The notes beneath the pieces were generated by a model. That model did no database searches and was not told the DNA's origin. It was given only the letters and a program-made list of their open reading frames with translations. From the NCBI GenBank assembly GCA_934047225.1, contig CAKOHE010000042.1, forward strand, positions 390,001 to 454,000: a DNA stretch of 64,000 bases, written 5' to 3'. Both the position numbers and the translations under genes were made by a program. The first letter of the stretch is position 1. Each line of letters opens with the position of its first letter. Below, piece by piece: positions 50,961 through 62,479 of this stretch. The DNA is from Ypsolopha sequella (lineage: Eukaryota > Arthropoda > Insecta > Lepidoptera > Ypsolophidae).

Positions 50961-51139
50961 GGCATCGCCAGAGGGGGCAAGATGACATAAATTGTAGGTA
51001 AAATAAACTAATTTTAAGTTTTTAAGATAATCTTCTCGTGTTCCTCGCGAATTTTTCGACTACTTTGTTATTAAAATCTCGAAAGTTTTTCGAATCTCTA
51101 GGGGGGGACAGCTACCCCCTTCCCCCCTATGACGATGCC
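50961..51139. mobile_element. Short MITE with GGCATCGCC/GGCATCGTC ends
   Basis: Left GGCATCGCCAGAGGGGGCAA pairs with right TTCCCCCCTATGACGATGCC. A+T-rich, non-coding interior. A similar G-run/C-run block lies at 60930-60975. Confidence 0.5.
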
Positions 51140-51459
51140 CATGTTTTTAAAGTAAAGTTCAGGAGCCAATATTTTTTCTTACAATAATTAAGATAAGCAA
51201 GTAAGATTTCTTTATGAGTTATAGTGTCTATATGTTTATTATGTATGATATGAATGTATGTTTGTTTGTAGTAGGTATGTATGTTTGGATGTTTCACTAC
51301 ATCGTCGATTGATAGCTCATTTGTCATAATCGGCTTCACAACATTTTAAGTATTGATTTTTTATTAGCTACGAACAATGATACGAAACTAAAAGAAGGGA
51401 CAACTCTGCAAAAGTAGGTATTTAAGTCTCGTACGGGGCGTGAGTTAAACTACTGTTCT

Positions 51460-51890
51460 GGTTTTACTATGGTATTAGTATTAAGAAAGTTAATTTATTG
51501 TGGAAGCACCAAGATAGAATGCTCGTAAAATATTTAAAACAAACAACTGTTGATGCTAAACAAGTTTTAATTTTTGTAAAACATAGACATGTAGTCATAC
51601 AGTTGCTAGATAATGACAATGTTGTGAAATCTCAATGTTATCACAATGTGAATGACAGTAGAATTACTGGACTAGTGGAATCTAAAAAGCAATATTATAT
51701 ATGCACAGAAAACTGTAAAATATTTATGATGAGTTTAACTTTAGCAATTGAGATAAATGTAGAATTCATACCAATTCATACAAAAGATACATACCCCACA
51801 TATTCCAGCTCTTCTTCAAACAGAAGGAAGGTACAATGTGGCAAAGGCTACTGTGAAATATTGATCGTCGAAACGAAATCCCTGGAGTGA
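51460..51890 (+). CDS. Possible host exon 2, unrecognised
   Basis: An open frame without a clear ATG: KKVNLLWKHQDRMLVKYLKQ, VLIFVKHRHVVIQLLDNDNV, then RITGLVESKKQYYICTENCK + IFMMSLTL. Regular hydrophobic strands separated by polar turns suggest another propeller-like portion of the protein begun at 50191. Near 51824-51831 the sequence GAAG|GTAC could be a donor; the frame after it loses character. Intervening sequence contains the THAP remnant and a MITE. It could be a host gene fragment or pseudogene. Confidence 0.3.
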
Positions 51891-52281
51891 AGCTTGGTTG
51901 TCTGTTACGTTTGTCAAGAACGGCTGGGCCGATTGTGCTTTTGGCTTGTAGGCAAACATTAAGATAGCGTAACAATAAACGCTAGTGAAGACGTTTTATA
52001 ACGTTTTAAAACGTTTTTGCAAGTAACTGCTATTTCCATCGATATTTTATGCTAATCGTAACGTAACGATATTATAACGAAATATACTTCATATAGCAAC
52101 AAAGGTACGGGCCTTCGATGATTGTATACATCATTACTGGAGAAAAAAAATCACAAAAGTTATTATTTATGGCAAACGTGATAATAGGCTTAAGTGGACA
52201 CTTGACGCTAGAACATCAACAATACCAGGTTTTCAAGAGTTCATTGGAAGAAACTAGGTCTCTCCTCATATAAAAGAATAT
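51891..52281. other. No gene seen
   Basis: A+T-rich with several AACGTTTTA/ACGTTTT words near 51990-52020. Confidence 0.3.
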
Positions 52282-52420
52282 CGGTGTTACTACAAAACAG
52301 TGTTTAACTTTAGACAGTGTTTAAATCTGTCGTTGTCACCTTTTTTTTCATATTGTAAAAGAGTGACAGCAACAGATTCAAACACTGTCTAAAGTTAAAC
52401 ACAGTTTTGTGGTAAGACCG
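52282..52420. mobile_element. Palindromic MITE (58-bp arms)
   Basis: CGGTGTTACTACAAAACAGT + GTTTAACTTTAGACAGTGTT at left pairs with AACACTGTCTAAAGTTAAAC + ACAGTTTTGTGGTAAGACCG at right around a T-rich loop. Flanks are TA-rich (ATAT on both sides). Confidence 0.8.
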
Positions 52421-53059
52421 TATATATTTGATTTATCGATCAATTATCTAGGGATTCCACCTATAAACAATGATTTAAGATTAATACTTTTGTCAAAAAA
52501 AAAATGTTTTCCACCCTCTTTTTTTTGATTTTCAAACGTTCGTTTCAAAAATGCGGTTAAGAGATCAACTTGATTTTTTTTATAGAATAGACAATAGAAA
52601 TATGAAGGGATTTTACCTAAATCCAATATTTTTTCCCTACAAAATATTTCAGTAGTAGCTAATTTGACAAAAGACAATTAGATCACGCGAAGTAATTTTT
52701 ATTATTGATCTCACTATTTTGGACTATTTTGTGTTTGCTCCTTATAACCATAAATTATTATATTTTCAAGTTACGTTATTTACCTATTTTTTACTTGAAA
52801 TTTTTATTGTTTTTATATTATAGAGTCAAAAATAAATTTTAAGTTTCAAATAAGTTTTTCTATTGTAAGTTTTGACAAAAAAAAAATCGAAAGTCATCGA
52901 AAGTTTCACATGATTAACACAAGAATTCTCTTACTCCTTCCAAACGCCTAAGGCGATTTTAATTATCATTGCACCAAATTATAGGAATATGTTTAGATCT
53001 AAAAAATTCAAGTTCAAATTTTTTTTCCGTTCATGGCGTCCATGTGAAAAGTATTATTT
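52421..53059. other. No gene seen
   Basis: A+T-rich with long A and T runs; the frame at 52444-52677 (minus) shows no domain. Confidence 0.3.
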
Positions 53060-53174
53060 TCGTAACAGCCACTTTTCAAGGCACGCTGAAATGAGCATTA
53101 TTTTAATGTCGTTTCCGTTGATATTTGTACCGACACACATCGAGTTGCTTATTTAGCGTGGTCATACGCCTTAA
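53060..53174 (-). repeat. TTAAGGCG-type repeat related to 34679-34797
   Basis: AATGTCGTTTCCGTTGATAT + TTGTACCGACACACAT...ATACGCCTTAA is the inverted relative of the 34.7-kb block. Ends in TTAA (53171-53174), suggesting one end of a piggyBac-like MITE. Confidence 0.5.
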
Positions 53175-53549
53175 TATGTTACCGTCATAGTAATATTTTT
53201 ATCCACTCCCAATAAGGTAATTGCAACATCAAAAGCAGTTTTATTTATGAGTACCTACTCCTCATGTCTCAAATTATGTAACATAGCAAACCATTCGAAG
53301 ACTGCTTCACCGTCCGCATTATAAAATTACGACAGACAACACTGACTTACTTTTGACAGACCAAACTTATACAAAAAGCATAACAAACGGCCTGACTTGA
53401 AAAATGTATCATTCTAGTTTCAACTTAAAACACATACACACAATCTAACATCCTCTCTCAATCCAACACACAATATCCTCACACGCGCACCCAAACACCT
53501 TCTGTCTCTATCCCACCCACATGCACATCCTCACTTCTGTTCTGTTATA

Positions 53550-53973
53550 TTAAGGGGCTATACCGTGAAAATTGACACTTTTTGAAGTTATTTATCTGCT
53601 CTTTTAATGAAGTTCCAAGTAAAATAAATTAGTATAACAATTTTGGAACCTTTTACTAGATTTTGGTCTATCAAAAACGCGATAGGAGGAATTTCATTCG
53701 ATAGAAATAATTATTGAAATCAGGTCTAAATTTACACTTTTTTTGATATTCTGACAAATTGGGATAGCATACAGACTTTAAAAATATTTATTTAGATGGG
53801 TTTTAACTACACCTAAATTACTGGTTATGGAATTTTTTATAGCTATTTTAGTTAATTTAGAATTAATTTAAAACCAACTTTTTGACAATTTTCCCCGATT
53901 CCGTCCCTTTCGCACTGCGGGTCTATCTGCCTGGAGTAACGGGGACCTTTGCTAGCACGGTATATCACCTTAA
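53550..53973 (-). mobile_element. TTAA-bounded piggyBac-like MITE, copy 2
   Basis: 424 bp between TTAA at 53550-53553 and 53970-53973; inverted full-length relative of 14835-15259, clearly similar throughout. It sits beside a C/A-rich block (53440-53530) resembling a LINE 3' UTR. Confidence 0.85.
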
Positions 53974-54886
53974 TTCTTTTTTTTTCGCATTGTCATCTTG
54001 TAAATATTATTTATCGTCCTGTCATCTTGGATTTTATTATTATATTTTATAATTGTGCCTCATTTCTACACATTTATATTCTTTTATATATCAAGGAATA
54101 ATAAAAGAAATAAGCTGATAAAGGCAATATAAATTTATTTAAAATGATGTTAGTTGCACAAAATAATATTTTATACTCATATTTTCAGATACGAGTAGAA
54201 ATAAAATTAAAGCGTGTTCATTGGCTGTTATGATTGTAGTACAGCTCGAGTCTCCAACGACCAGCCAAGTGCACCCTGAGGACGGCCCTGGACGATGTTG
54301 CAATCATCCCTTGCATTTAATGTGACCATTTTATACTTACAGTAAAGCAATTACTTATCTAGCGGGAACTATAAAATCAGAAAGGCATTTTATTTGTTTT
54401 TTTATTTATTTATTAATTATACAAAATTTGGCCATGCTCTATGGTCGATCGATTAGAAAATAAAGAAATATTTTAATTCAATGATCATTATGTTTGTCCG
54501 TTTTAATTAAAGTAAATAAATAAATAAATAAATAAATTATAACCCAGGCGTAGAAAGTTAAAAGAAAAATAAATATGGATATAAGTAAAAAAACCCGGTG
54601 AAGTTCAAGTGGAATTCACGCACGATCTCACAATAATCTAAAATCTACCATCTAAGGAATCTAAACATAATGTCTCCCGCGGCGTTACTCACGTGCGCTC
54701 AGCGCGCAAGGTGGTTTACTAGAAAGATCTTCGGGTGCTTTAGCACCACGCCGTACCGACTAGTTGACATATAGTCAAAAACAATCACACGTGAGTGTTA
54801 AAGCCGCATGTAATAATAATTTCAATAGGACCTAAAAAAAAAAATTTAAAAATCTTTTCTTGTTTTTATTTGTCCTTTTCAAAAAG
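53974..54886. other. No gene; (AAAT)n microsatellite
   Basis: Includes AAATAAATAAATAAATAAAT at about 54513-54536. A GC-richer patch near 54675-54760 shows no coding signature. Confidence 0.35.
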
Positions 54887-55064
54887 TCATCACTACATAG
54901 TATAAAACAAAGTCGCTTCCCGCTGTCTGTCTGTCCCTATGTATGCTTAGATCTTTAAAACTACGCAACGGATTTTGATGCGGTTTTTTAAATAGATAGA
55001 GTGATTCAAGTGTAAGGTTTATATGTATAATACATGCCCGTGCAAAGCCGGGGCGGGTCACTAG
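54887..55064 (+). mobile_element. Non-autonomous Helitron, intact 3' end
   Basis: Starts TCATCACTACATAGTATAAA, contains CGCTTCCCGCTGTCTGTCTG, and ends ATGCCCGTGCAAAGCCGGGG + CGGGTCACTAG followed by T. A hairpin-forming CCCG...CGGG just before CTAG and a CTRR end next to T are Helitron hallmarks, and this ending is very common in Lepidoptera. A truncated relative lies at 40179-40342. Confidence 0.8.
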
Positions 55065-55119
55065 TAATATATAATATTAGAACAAGAATCTATGAAATAT
55101 TCATGAAATACACAGAAAA

Positions 55120-55153
55120 GAAACACCCGTATTTTTTTCGCATATCGCCTTAA
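55120..55153 (-). repeat. TTAAGGCG-type element end
   Basis: GAAACACCCGTATTTTTTTC + GCATATCGCCTTAA, the exact inverse of 19733-19766. Confidence 0.55.
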
Positions 55154-56847
55154 TAAATAATCGAAGTCACTTTATATACACATAACTATACCCATAATTA
55201 ATTTAGGTTAGCCACTAACCACACGACAAAAAGGAAAATTCGAGTATATTAACGTTAGGGTTTGTAATCTAAATGCTTTTTTATTTTTTCAATGCATGTG
55301 CTCGTAAAGGCCCACTTTTTATGCATAAAAACCGAACAGAAAGTCGATTATTTTGCCCTAGCCCTAGGGCTTTATTATTATTTTTTTTTTTTATTTATTT
55401 ACAATGGTTGGCTAACCTGCAGCCTTTCCTGTGTACCATAAATGTCATACTTTTTTTCCACTGTTTAACGGCTCTGGATACCTAGTCCTTTTGAGCCAAT
55501 TACAATTTAAAGTGCACAAAATTATATTTGTTTTATTTCCTCACACTATGCATTGAAAAACGTAGTATGATACACGGGCGTAAGAGCAATAAATTACTCG
55601 GTTACGTTTAAAACACTCGTATTTTAAATCGCCCTCGTAATTTATTCCTTTGCGCCCTTGCAGCATAAACTACTATTTATTTATTTATTTCCCAACTTAC
55701 ACCTACCATTACAGGAATGCAAGCTATTGCGATAGGATGTGTTTGACTTATTTTATCTTACAAATCTACAAAATAACACTATTAACTACATATTCCATCA
55801 AACTTACTAAACCTACTTATCTTAACCTCTACTTATGTTTATAACACAGTGTATTAGTGAATTCACTTAGGGCACAATTAAAAAGGTCTATGCGTTCCGC
55901 GATAGAATTGAGAATGGTAAACGCGCGCGTCAGCTATGTATACTGCATACTATCCCTGCGTTCCGAAATAGAATTATTTCGCTAAAATCGATTACGAATG
56001 AATGAGGTGAATGGCTAATAATCCATGAGTGAAGCAAATGCGTTCATTCATTCGTATGACTTTCATGGCTCATGCGACGGAGGTGAGGCGATGTGAGCGT
56101 TGAACGGAATGGAATGTCAAAAATTGTTTTCGCTCCATTATTTCAGCAGTTCAGATCAGACAAACCATAGTATATATTTTATTCGGCCATGAGAGAAACA
56201 AGTAAAAAGTCGTGTGGAACTTTTCGTCGAAAAGGAAGAATTTATATGTATATATATTTTTTCGTCGCTATCTGAGTCTACGTTAAAGAACAGTGCTACA
56301 AACTCTTCTTGTTCCATCACGAATCACGGCACTTTGACGAAATAAAATCAAATAATCGTATTTTATTCTGTGATAAGAGGTTATGGTTAAGATGTATCTT
56401 TTTTAATGCGGTCCGAATCATAAACTATCTTTCACATCGTTTGCTAGCTCACAAATTACGGACCAGTCATCGCTCACACTTTAATTCATTCATAGCTTTT
56501 ATCTATGTAATTCTATTACGGACCGCAGGGTATGTAAATTAAGAAATAAAGTTACTTACACAAAAAGATTATGCATATATGTCCATAGCAGTATCACTTC
56601 AGTGAGACGTGTTCTTAGTAACCCATTCTTTGAATAAGAGCTATTTTATTAAATCTGTTTATAACTTGTCATGGTTTGATCAAGTACTATTTAGTCTAAC
56701 ACTATCTGCGGAAACTGTAATGACTATTTTAGCTAGTGTTAATTTAAGTTTTTTACTATTGTTATTAAAATAGTCGCTAGTTTTCCAAAATAAGTAATAA
56801 ATAAATTAACATTATATCATTTCAGTATAGAAACGCAGAAAAAAAAA
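55154..56847. other. No recognised gene
   Basis: A+T-rich with scattered (TTTA)n. The stretch 55555-55640 has inverted words (GGGCGTAAGAGCAATAAATT and AATTTATTCCTTTGCGCCC), a possible small palindromic MITE. Confidence 0.35.
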
Positions 56848-56896
56848 TTAACTTCGAATCCGGGACCTCTCGCTTACCGGGCGATTGCTCTACCAA
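56848..56896 (-). tRNA. tRNA-like sequence (pseudogene or SINE head)
   Basis: The minus strand reads TTGGTAGAGCAATCGCCCGG + TAAGCGAGAGGTCCCGGATT + CGAAGTTAA. It has an A-box-like GGTAGAGCA, an anticodon-arm-like TCGC/GCGA stem with a 7-nt loop, and a B-box-like GGATTCGAAGT. No acceptor stem can be formed, so this is not a working tRNA. Confidence 0.45.
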
Positions 56897-57369
56897 TAAA
56901 TGAATGTCCTCGAATTTTCATTTTTTTTCCGATTAATAGGATTAAGCCCATAACTCCATAAGCCATATGAAGGCCAGTAATATTTTGAACAACCCGTGCC
57001 CTAGTCATAACACAAGCTACAGTGCGCGCCAATCTTTTAGTCGCCTCTGATTGAGTTACGAGTGCAAGCTTGCGCAGGTACAGTCAAGGAAACAATAATA
57101 TCAACGGTTGACTATTAAATGTTTACTATAAGTGGGAAGGTGTACTTGTTGTACCTACCTATTTAATATATATTGGTATTTTAGTGCAATCTTAACTGTT
57201 TAATTAAAACAAATTAATATAAACACCATTTTCCTAAATTGTCGCCTTAAAACGCTATAACGACCGCGAGGCATAACAACAACAATAAACTATAACAAAC
57301 TAAATCAACAAAACAACAAATAAAGGCAACACAAACAGATTCAACGATTAACTTAACGAATCATGACTT
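56897..57369. other. No gene seen
   Basis: A+T-rich with AACAA-rich sequence at 57275-57345. Confidence 0.3.
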
Positions 57370-57472
57370 AACATGACGTGATTAGCTGACGTGATTTTAA
57401 CGTCAATTGTAACGTCACAATAACGTCTAAAATGTCGTTTCGAATGACGTTAAAATAGACGTCCCATATATA
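57370..57472. promoter_or_regulatory. Cluster of TGACGT/ACGTCA motifs before a TATA box (tentative)
   Basis: Within 100 bp there are about seven ACGT cores, several as TGACGT or its complement (CRE/bZIP-like), followed by CCCATATATAGG at 57461-57472. No transcribed gene was identified downstream; the GC-rich hairpin starts 11 bp later. A degenerate tandem repeat is an alternative. Confidence 0.2.
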
Positions 57473-57482
57473 GGCCGCGCGC

Positions 57483-57609
57483 TGCGTTAAGCGGGTGCAC
57501 GGCGCGGGCGCCCGCGCGGCGTGCTGTTTTCATCCTCACGCAGCGCTGCTCTATGAAACAGCACGCCGCGCCGCACGGGCCGCGCCGCGCCGGGCGCCCG
57601 CTTAACGCA
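57483..57609. mobile_element. GC-rich palindrome, MITE-like
   Basis: TGCGTTAAGCGGGTGCACGG + CGCGGGCGCCCGCG... pairs with ...GGGCGCCCGCTTAACGCA, and inner GGCGTGCTGTTTTCAT pairs with ATGAAACAGCACGCC. GC content is extreme against the A+T-rich surroundings. Confidence 0.7.
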
Positions 57610-58097
57610 ACACACGACCGCAGCCTTAGATACCTAAAACAAAAAAAAACAAAGTAGTTATTTGAATTAAGTTTATTAAACCTTATTACGTTATTACCTA
57701 CACAGTGTATTAAACGTAATACAATATCAAATACAATGTAACAGAGGGAAAATTACAAACTTTTCATAAAATGGCATAACAAAACATTTACAAAGTACGT
57801 CTTGTATAACAACCATGGATATTTCACTAGACATCTCAGAAGCTAAACATATGTCCAAACTATTTGAGAGGCTTTGATTTTGATTACTTAAAAGAGACAT
57901 GTTTTAGTTATATTTATATATAAGAGAAAATGACATTGATACCGATTCTAGCATTTCATGCTAAAACTAATTTAAGTGTTAAAATTTAGAGTCAAGTTTT
58001 GAAACTGTAATGCTTATCAAAAGGTTTAGTTTAAATCGAATCAGGGCCAATATCTGATTCCAAAAACTTGTACAACCTAGAAGTATCTGTACGCTAC
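57610..58097. other. No gene seen
   Basis: A+T-rich, directly downstream of the DUF4806 gene's stop codon; likely 3' flank. Confidence 0.3.
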
Positions 58098-58628
58098 TCA
58101 AACTTCTTCTACCCTGCGTTCCTCTCGAACTTTGGATTTTTTATCTTGAATAGCTAATCTTTGAGGTGCATGTTTTAGCCAAATCTTGATATCATTTTCT
58201 ATATCTCTTTCTGTTGGTAATTTGAAGATCCGTTTAACAGTGTCTAGAAAACCAGAATGTAAGTTTGTAAAAGCAGGTAAACATTAAGCATTATGTAGAT
58301 AATATTACTATGACAGAAATTGATTTATAAACATAAGTAGGAATCTTTGTTATACTCACGAATAACAGCAGTCCTTAAAGACAATACTTCAAATGCTAAT
58401 TTTCCCTTCTTTCCTCTATAGCTATATTTTGAAGCTAATTTATTTGTTAGGCAATGCTTCAAAATAGTATTAACAGTCCCAGTTCGGGACATGGCCACAA
58501 ATGATGTCAAATAGTTGCACTGTAAATATAAATAAAATAAATTAATAATCAAATCAATACGCCTTTATTAAGTTTATTAATTTGTCATAATTTCAATAAA
58601 TAAATAAATAAATATTACGTTACTACGT

Positions 58629-59723
58629 AAAGTCCCTTTCAATAGAATCCGCCAATAATGTAAACAAGATAATTATTTGACAGTTCTCTATGATTATGGT
58701 GTTGTACCCAAAGATTTGGTTGTACCTATACTGATGTTAAAGTGGTATTTTGGTGTGGTATTTTTTGAGTTTCTAAATAATGCTTCATGGTGTCTCTTAC
58801 AACATACTGAGACACCTCCATAATTTCTGAAGTAATTTTATATAACTCCATTTTGGATGGGTATGTAAGAGAGGATTTTTCTAAATAATTATAAATATTC
58901 ACTAGAATTTTTTTCCCTTGTGGTCAGATGAATTTTTCGTTTTTTGGCAGGCGGAGGAGTCTTCGACCCTGATGTACTGGGTTACAGCTCACTCATTATA
59001 AACTAAAAACACCACGTAATAATTTTTCACTTTATTATTATTCTTGGATTTATTCTTAGCATCTCTAAGTGATTATGTGTACATCTTTATTAGATTTTAA
59101 AGAATTAATAGTTTATAAACATTGTTACCACCTTGTTTCTTGAGAAAGAGATCCAATCGTAAGCAAAAACAAAGTCCGTGATTTCACGCAGAAGTCGTCG
59201 TTCCAAGAATAAATCCAAGCAAATCGCAAAGAAAATGTCCAAAAACCAAAATACAAAAAGCAAAGTCGTCGATAATTAGAGGAAACAGAAAAACGCACAG
59301 AACTCGGAACAATACCCACCAATGAATAAAAAATCTAAGGAAATGAAATAATTGCCAAACCCGCTCTCTAAATCAGCTGTTTGCGGCCATTACAAATTTT
59401 CATTTTGTTGGTACAAAAGCGGTGTTTGTGAGAGGTTTGTGAAGTCACAACACTAACTTTCCAAAGACAAAAAAGACTTCGATGATAAAAAAATTAATAT
59501 GACAGTTTTACAAACTATTGAAATTTTCGTCGTCCGATTATTTTTAATTAAAATAACTATCATAAAGAAGTTATTTGGTGTCGAAATGATTTTAAGAACA
59601 ATGTATGGTTCCTTGAAATGTGAATATGATCAGGATTGATATTCAAATGTAAGTAATTACGCAGTAATCGTGTTTAAATTGGTTTGTTTACATTATTGGC
59701 GGATTCTATTGAAAGGGACTTTT
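58629..59723. mobile_element. TIR transposon (40-bp ends) in a DUF4806 intron
   Basis: AAAGTCCCTTTCAATAGAAT + CCGCCAATAATGTAAACAA at 58629 is matched inverted at 59685-59723. The 1.1-kb interior carries a minus-strand piece resembling a transposase N-terminus (58750-58985). No catalytic domain is present; internally deleted. Confidence 0.7.
58750..58985 (-). pseudogene. Transposase N-terminal remnant
   Basis: Reads TPPPAKKRKIHLTTREK, then, one base out of frame at a poly-A run (58912-58918), VNIYNYLEKSSLTYPSKMEL + YKITSEIMEVSQYVVRDTMK. A basic stretch followed by a helix-turn-helix-like segment (ITSEIMEVSQYVVRDTM) is typical of the start of insect DNA transposases. It lies within the TIR element, so it probably belongs to it. 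The family is not resolved. Confidence 0.4.
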
Positions 59724-59871
59724 AAGTTGCAATACGTGTTGAGGGAAAACAAATCTAAATGCAATATTACACAATTATTTTAAAATTACTAAATAAATTA
59801 CAAACCAATTCTGTTAAATTTTTGTCATTTTTTTAATTCATCTTCTAGATGTAGTGGAAACTGTACAGGTC

Positions 59872-60005
59872 CTCTAAAAAGGCCGCTTTGGATGAATCAT
59901 GTTATGATTCTGTTTTAATGCCATCTCTTTTGCACGCATGAAAAAACTCTGACTTTGTCCTACTTTCAAATCATTTCACGATTCACCCAAGTCGGCCTTT
60001 TTAGA
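59872..60005. mobile_element. 134-bp palindromic MITE inserted in an exon
   Basis: TCTAAAAAGGCCGCTTTGGA + TGAATCATG at left pairs with GATTCACCCAAGTCGGCCTT + TTTAGA at right. The DUF4806 gene's coding sequence is visible on both sides (LELPG... and FPLHLEDEL), which places the insertion in coding sequence. Confidence 0.75.
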
Positions 60006-60405
60006 TCCCCAGGTAACTCCAAGTGAGTATCTGTTGTATTTTTTGTGTTATACTCATTTTGCTGTCTTATCCAATTTAAAATTTGGTTGTTTTGCTCCAC
60101 AACTGTTGCTAGCAATCGAAGAGATTTATGTTCAAAAGCTGCAAATAAATAAGTCCAGTTGCATCACATAAAATCAAGGAATGAGAAAGTTTACTGTTAA
60201 ATACCAAAAAACTGCAATTGCAAAGTAAACTAAGTATTTTACCACTCAAACTTTCAACGCTGTTTTGTGCAGGTGTAGTGCCAGAAAAGTCATCAGCAGA
60301 CACAGATTTACTTCTCACTTGATTCAGAGGCGTAGTGAGAACACTTAATTCTGTAGCAGGCATGGATGGCACTACAAAACAGATAATTAAAATTATTAGT
60401 AAACA

Positions 60406-60550
60406 TCTTTGGGACGTAATAACCGTCGGTGAAAAACAGGTGTAACATGTATGGACTGTCACTTGCATTTCACAGTTCACATTCGGAAACACCTCTGACA
60501 CCCCCTGGGGGATTCATGTCGTGACGGTGTGTGTAATAAACACCTTTATG
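60406..60550 (+). mobile_element. SINE fragment (headless relative of 10818-11140)
   Basis: TTTGGGACGTAATAACCGTC + GGTGAAAAACAGGTGTAAC...GGAAACACCTCTGACACCCC, ending GTCGTGACGG. Lies in a DUF4806 intron. Confidence 0.65.
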
Positions 60551-62345
60551 TGATTTTAACTAAGCCTACATCAACTTACATTACAATATATTAATAATTA
60601 TTTTACCTTTATGAGTAGGTGTATTATCATCAGGTGTAGTGATAGTTGTATCATCATCACCACTAGACTGGGATAGTTGGACTAACCCTTAAACATACAA
60701 AACAAAATAATAATCAATCTATAATTGTATATAAAATGCACCATCTGTCTATGTATAACTTGAGAACCACTGAATGGATTTTGATGCTGTTTTAACTGTT
60801 ATATTTATAGAAACTAACTACTATAAATACTATGCCACATAGTTACAATAGTCAGCTATGTTGTACTACTCATTGGGTAAAGACTTAAAGAGACCTAAAA
60901 CTACAATCATGGACGTCGGAAAACGAAAATCCAGGGGGGGGGCAGCTGCCCTTCCTTGCCCCCCCTTCTGACGCAAACGACTACAATCCAAAACCATGTA
61001 ACATATATATATTAAATATACACATATTACTACCTACACTATATAAACAACTTTTACTATGGAGCCAACCATAAAAAGGTACATGGTACCTACTTGAACA
61101 AAATGTATGGAACAGCTGACTTAGTTTTCTTGATTTCTGTGTTGGCTCCGTAGTAAATGTTGTTTGTATGGGTGAGTATACCTCTAGTTTATGGATTCTC
61201 AGACACTTGAAACAGTTTATTTGACATAGTGTAGTTCTTTTTAAAATTATGTACCTAGAATTATATGAATATTTTACCTTTTAAACATCCACCTGTTTGA
61301 GTAGATGTAACATCTTTATTTGTAGACTGAGATAGTCATGATGCCCCTTAAAAATAAACATAAGTCATAAGGTGCCCTCATGAAAAGACAGAACTGGCAA
61401 AGCATTATACATAATACACAAGCAGTTTGATTCAAATATGCAAAATAAAATAGGTAGACTGTGACGCAATCATGCAACACCAGCATTGTTTATATATTTT
61501 TTTCAAATTATATATTAACAGATACCTACATTTCATTATATAAGATCACCTTTTGGATAATTTTAGGATATTTTACCACCAGCTTAGATATAAGCACTAC
61601 AGCGAGTTGCTGCTGAAAAAAAGTGCCTTTCTAAGTCATACAAAGTTTCTGAGAAGTTATTTAAAATCATACCTGGGTTTTCATATATTTTGCCAGTTTG
61701 TGAACACTAAATATATCACCATCTTCATCACTCGAAGATGATGCTAAGACCCGCTTTGATGGCTTTGTTTTACGCTTTTGGACTATTTCCACTCCATCAG
61801 TCACATCGCTGACAATCTCCGCTTCCTTTGCCTTTTTTCGGGCTAGCAGAATATCATCTAAAATAAAATAAGACAATAATGTAATTAAATTAGGCTAGTA
61901 ATATAGCAATGTCTATGGCCTCTCCTGTCATTGTGCAATATTAAGGTTATGTAAAGATATCCCATAACAATATTTCAAAAGGTAAATATTTACTAGGGAA
62001 GACGAATGCAAGTCATAGACAACCATAGTGTGAAAAACCCCTCAGCTAGATGTAGCAACAATTGGCACAAAAAGTTATGAGCATTTTTACATTATACCAT
62101 GACCGTTACCTCTATGCCACGTCTTAGGCGCCGGGCAGCAAGGCGGGGGGAATAAAAGAAAGAGTAGCATGAGTTCACATGAGATTGATATTATCAGACA
62201 GATCTTATGATATCAGTTTACAATATTTTCAAATTATAGTTTATTTCACTTAGCTTTGTATTAGTGTCATATTTTTAATAGATATATATACGAAGTTGTA
62301 TCTCTATAGCTTAAAAATATTGAAAGTCTAGAATTGCGTTGATTA

Positions 62346-62479
62346 GGTGTACCACACCTTATTTGACAGGACTAAAGATAATTTAAGCATTCTGTCTCTT
62401 TCTTTCTGTATCGAAAAGACAAAGACAGGACTCTCAAAATAAGATTAGTCCTGTCCAACAAGTCAAGTTGTGTTGCGCC
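62346..62479 (+). mobile_element. Palindromic MITE, family B, copy 3
   Basis: GGTGTACCACACCTTATTTG + ACAGGACTAAAG pairs with CTTTAGTCCTGTC-type right arm AGTCCTGTCCAACAAGTCAA + GTTGTGTTGCGCC. In the first intron of the DUF4806 gene. Confidence 0.75.

Noticed and set aside
55650..55844. 64-codon Tyr/Thr-rich frame
   Set aside because: Low-complexity A+T-rich sequence without splice or start context.
61553..61741. Plus-strand frame opposite DUF4806 exon two
   Set aside because: Antisense shadow of the better-supported minus-strand exon.
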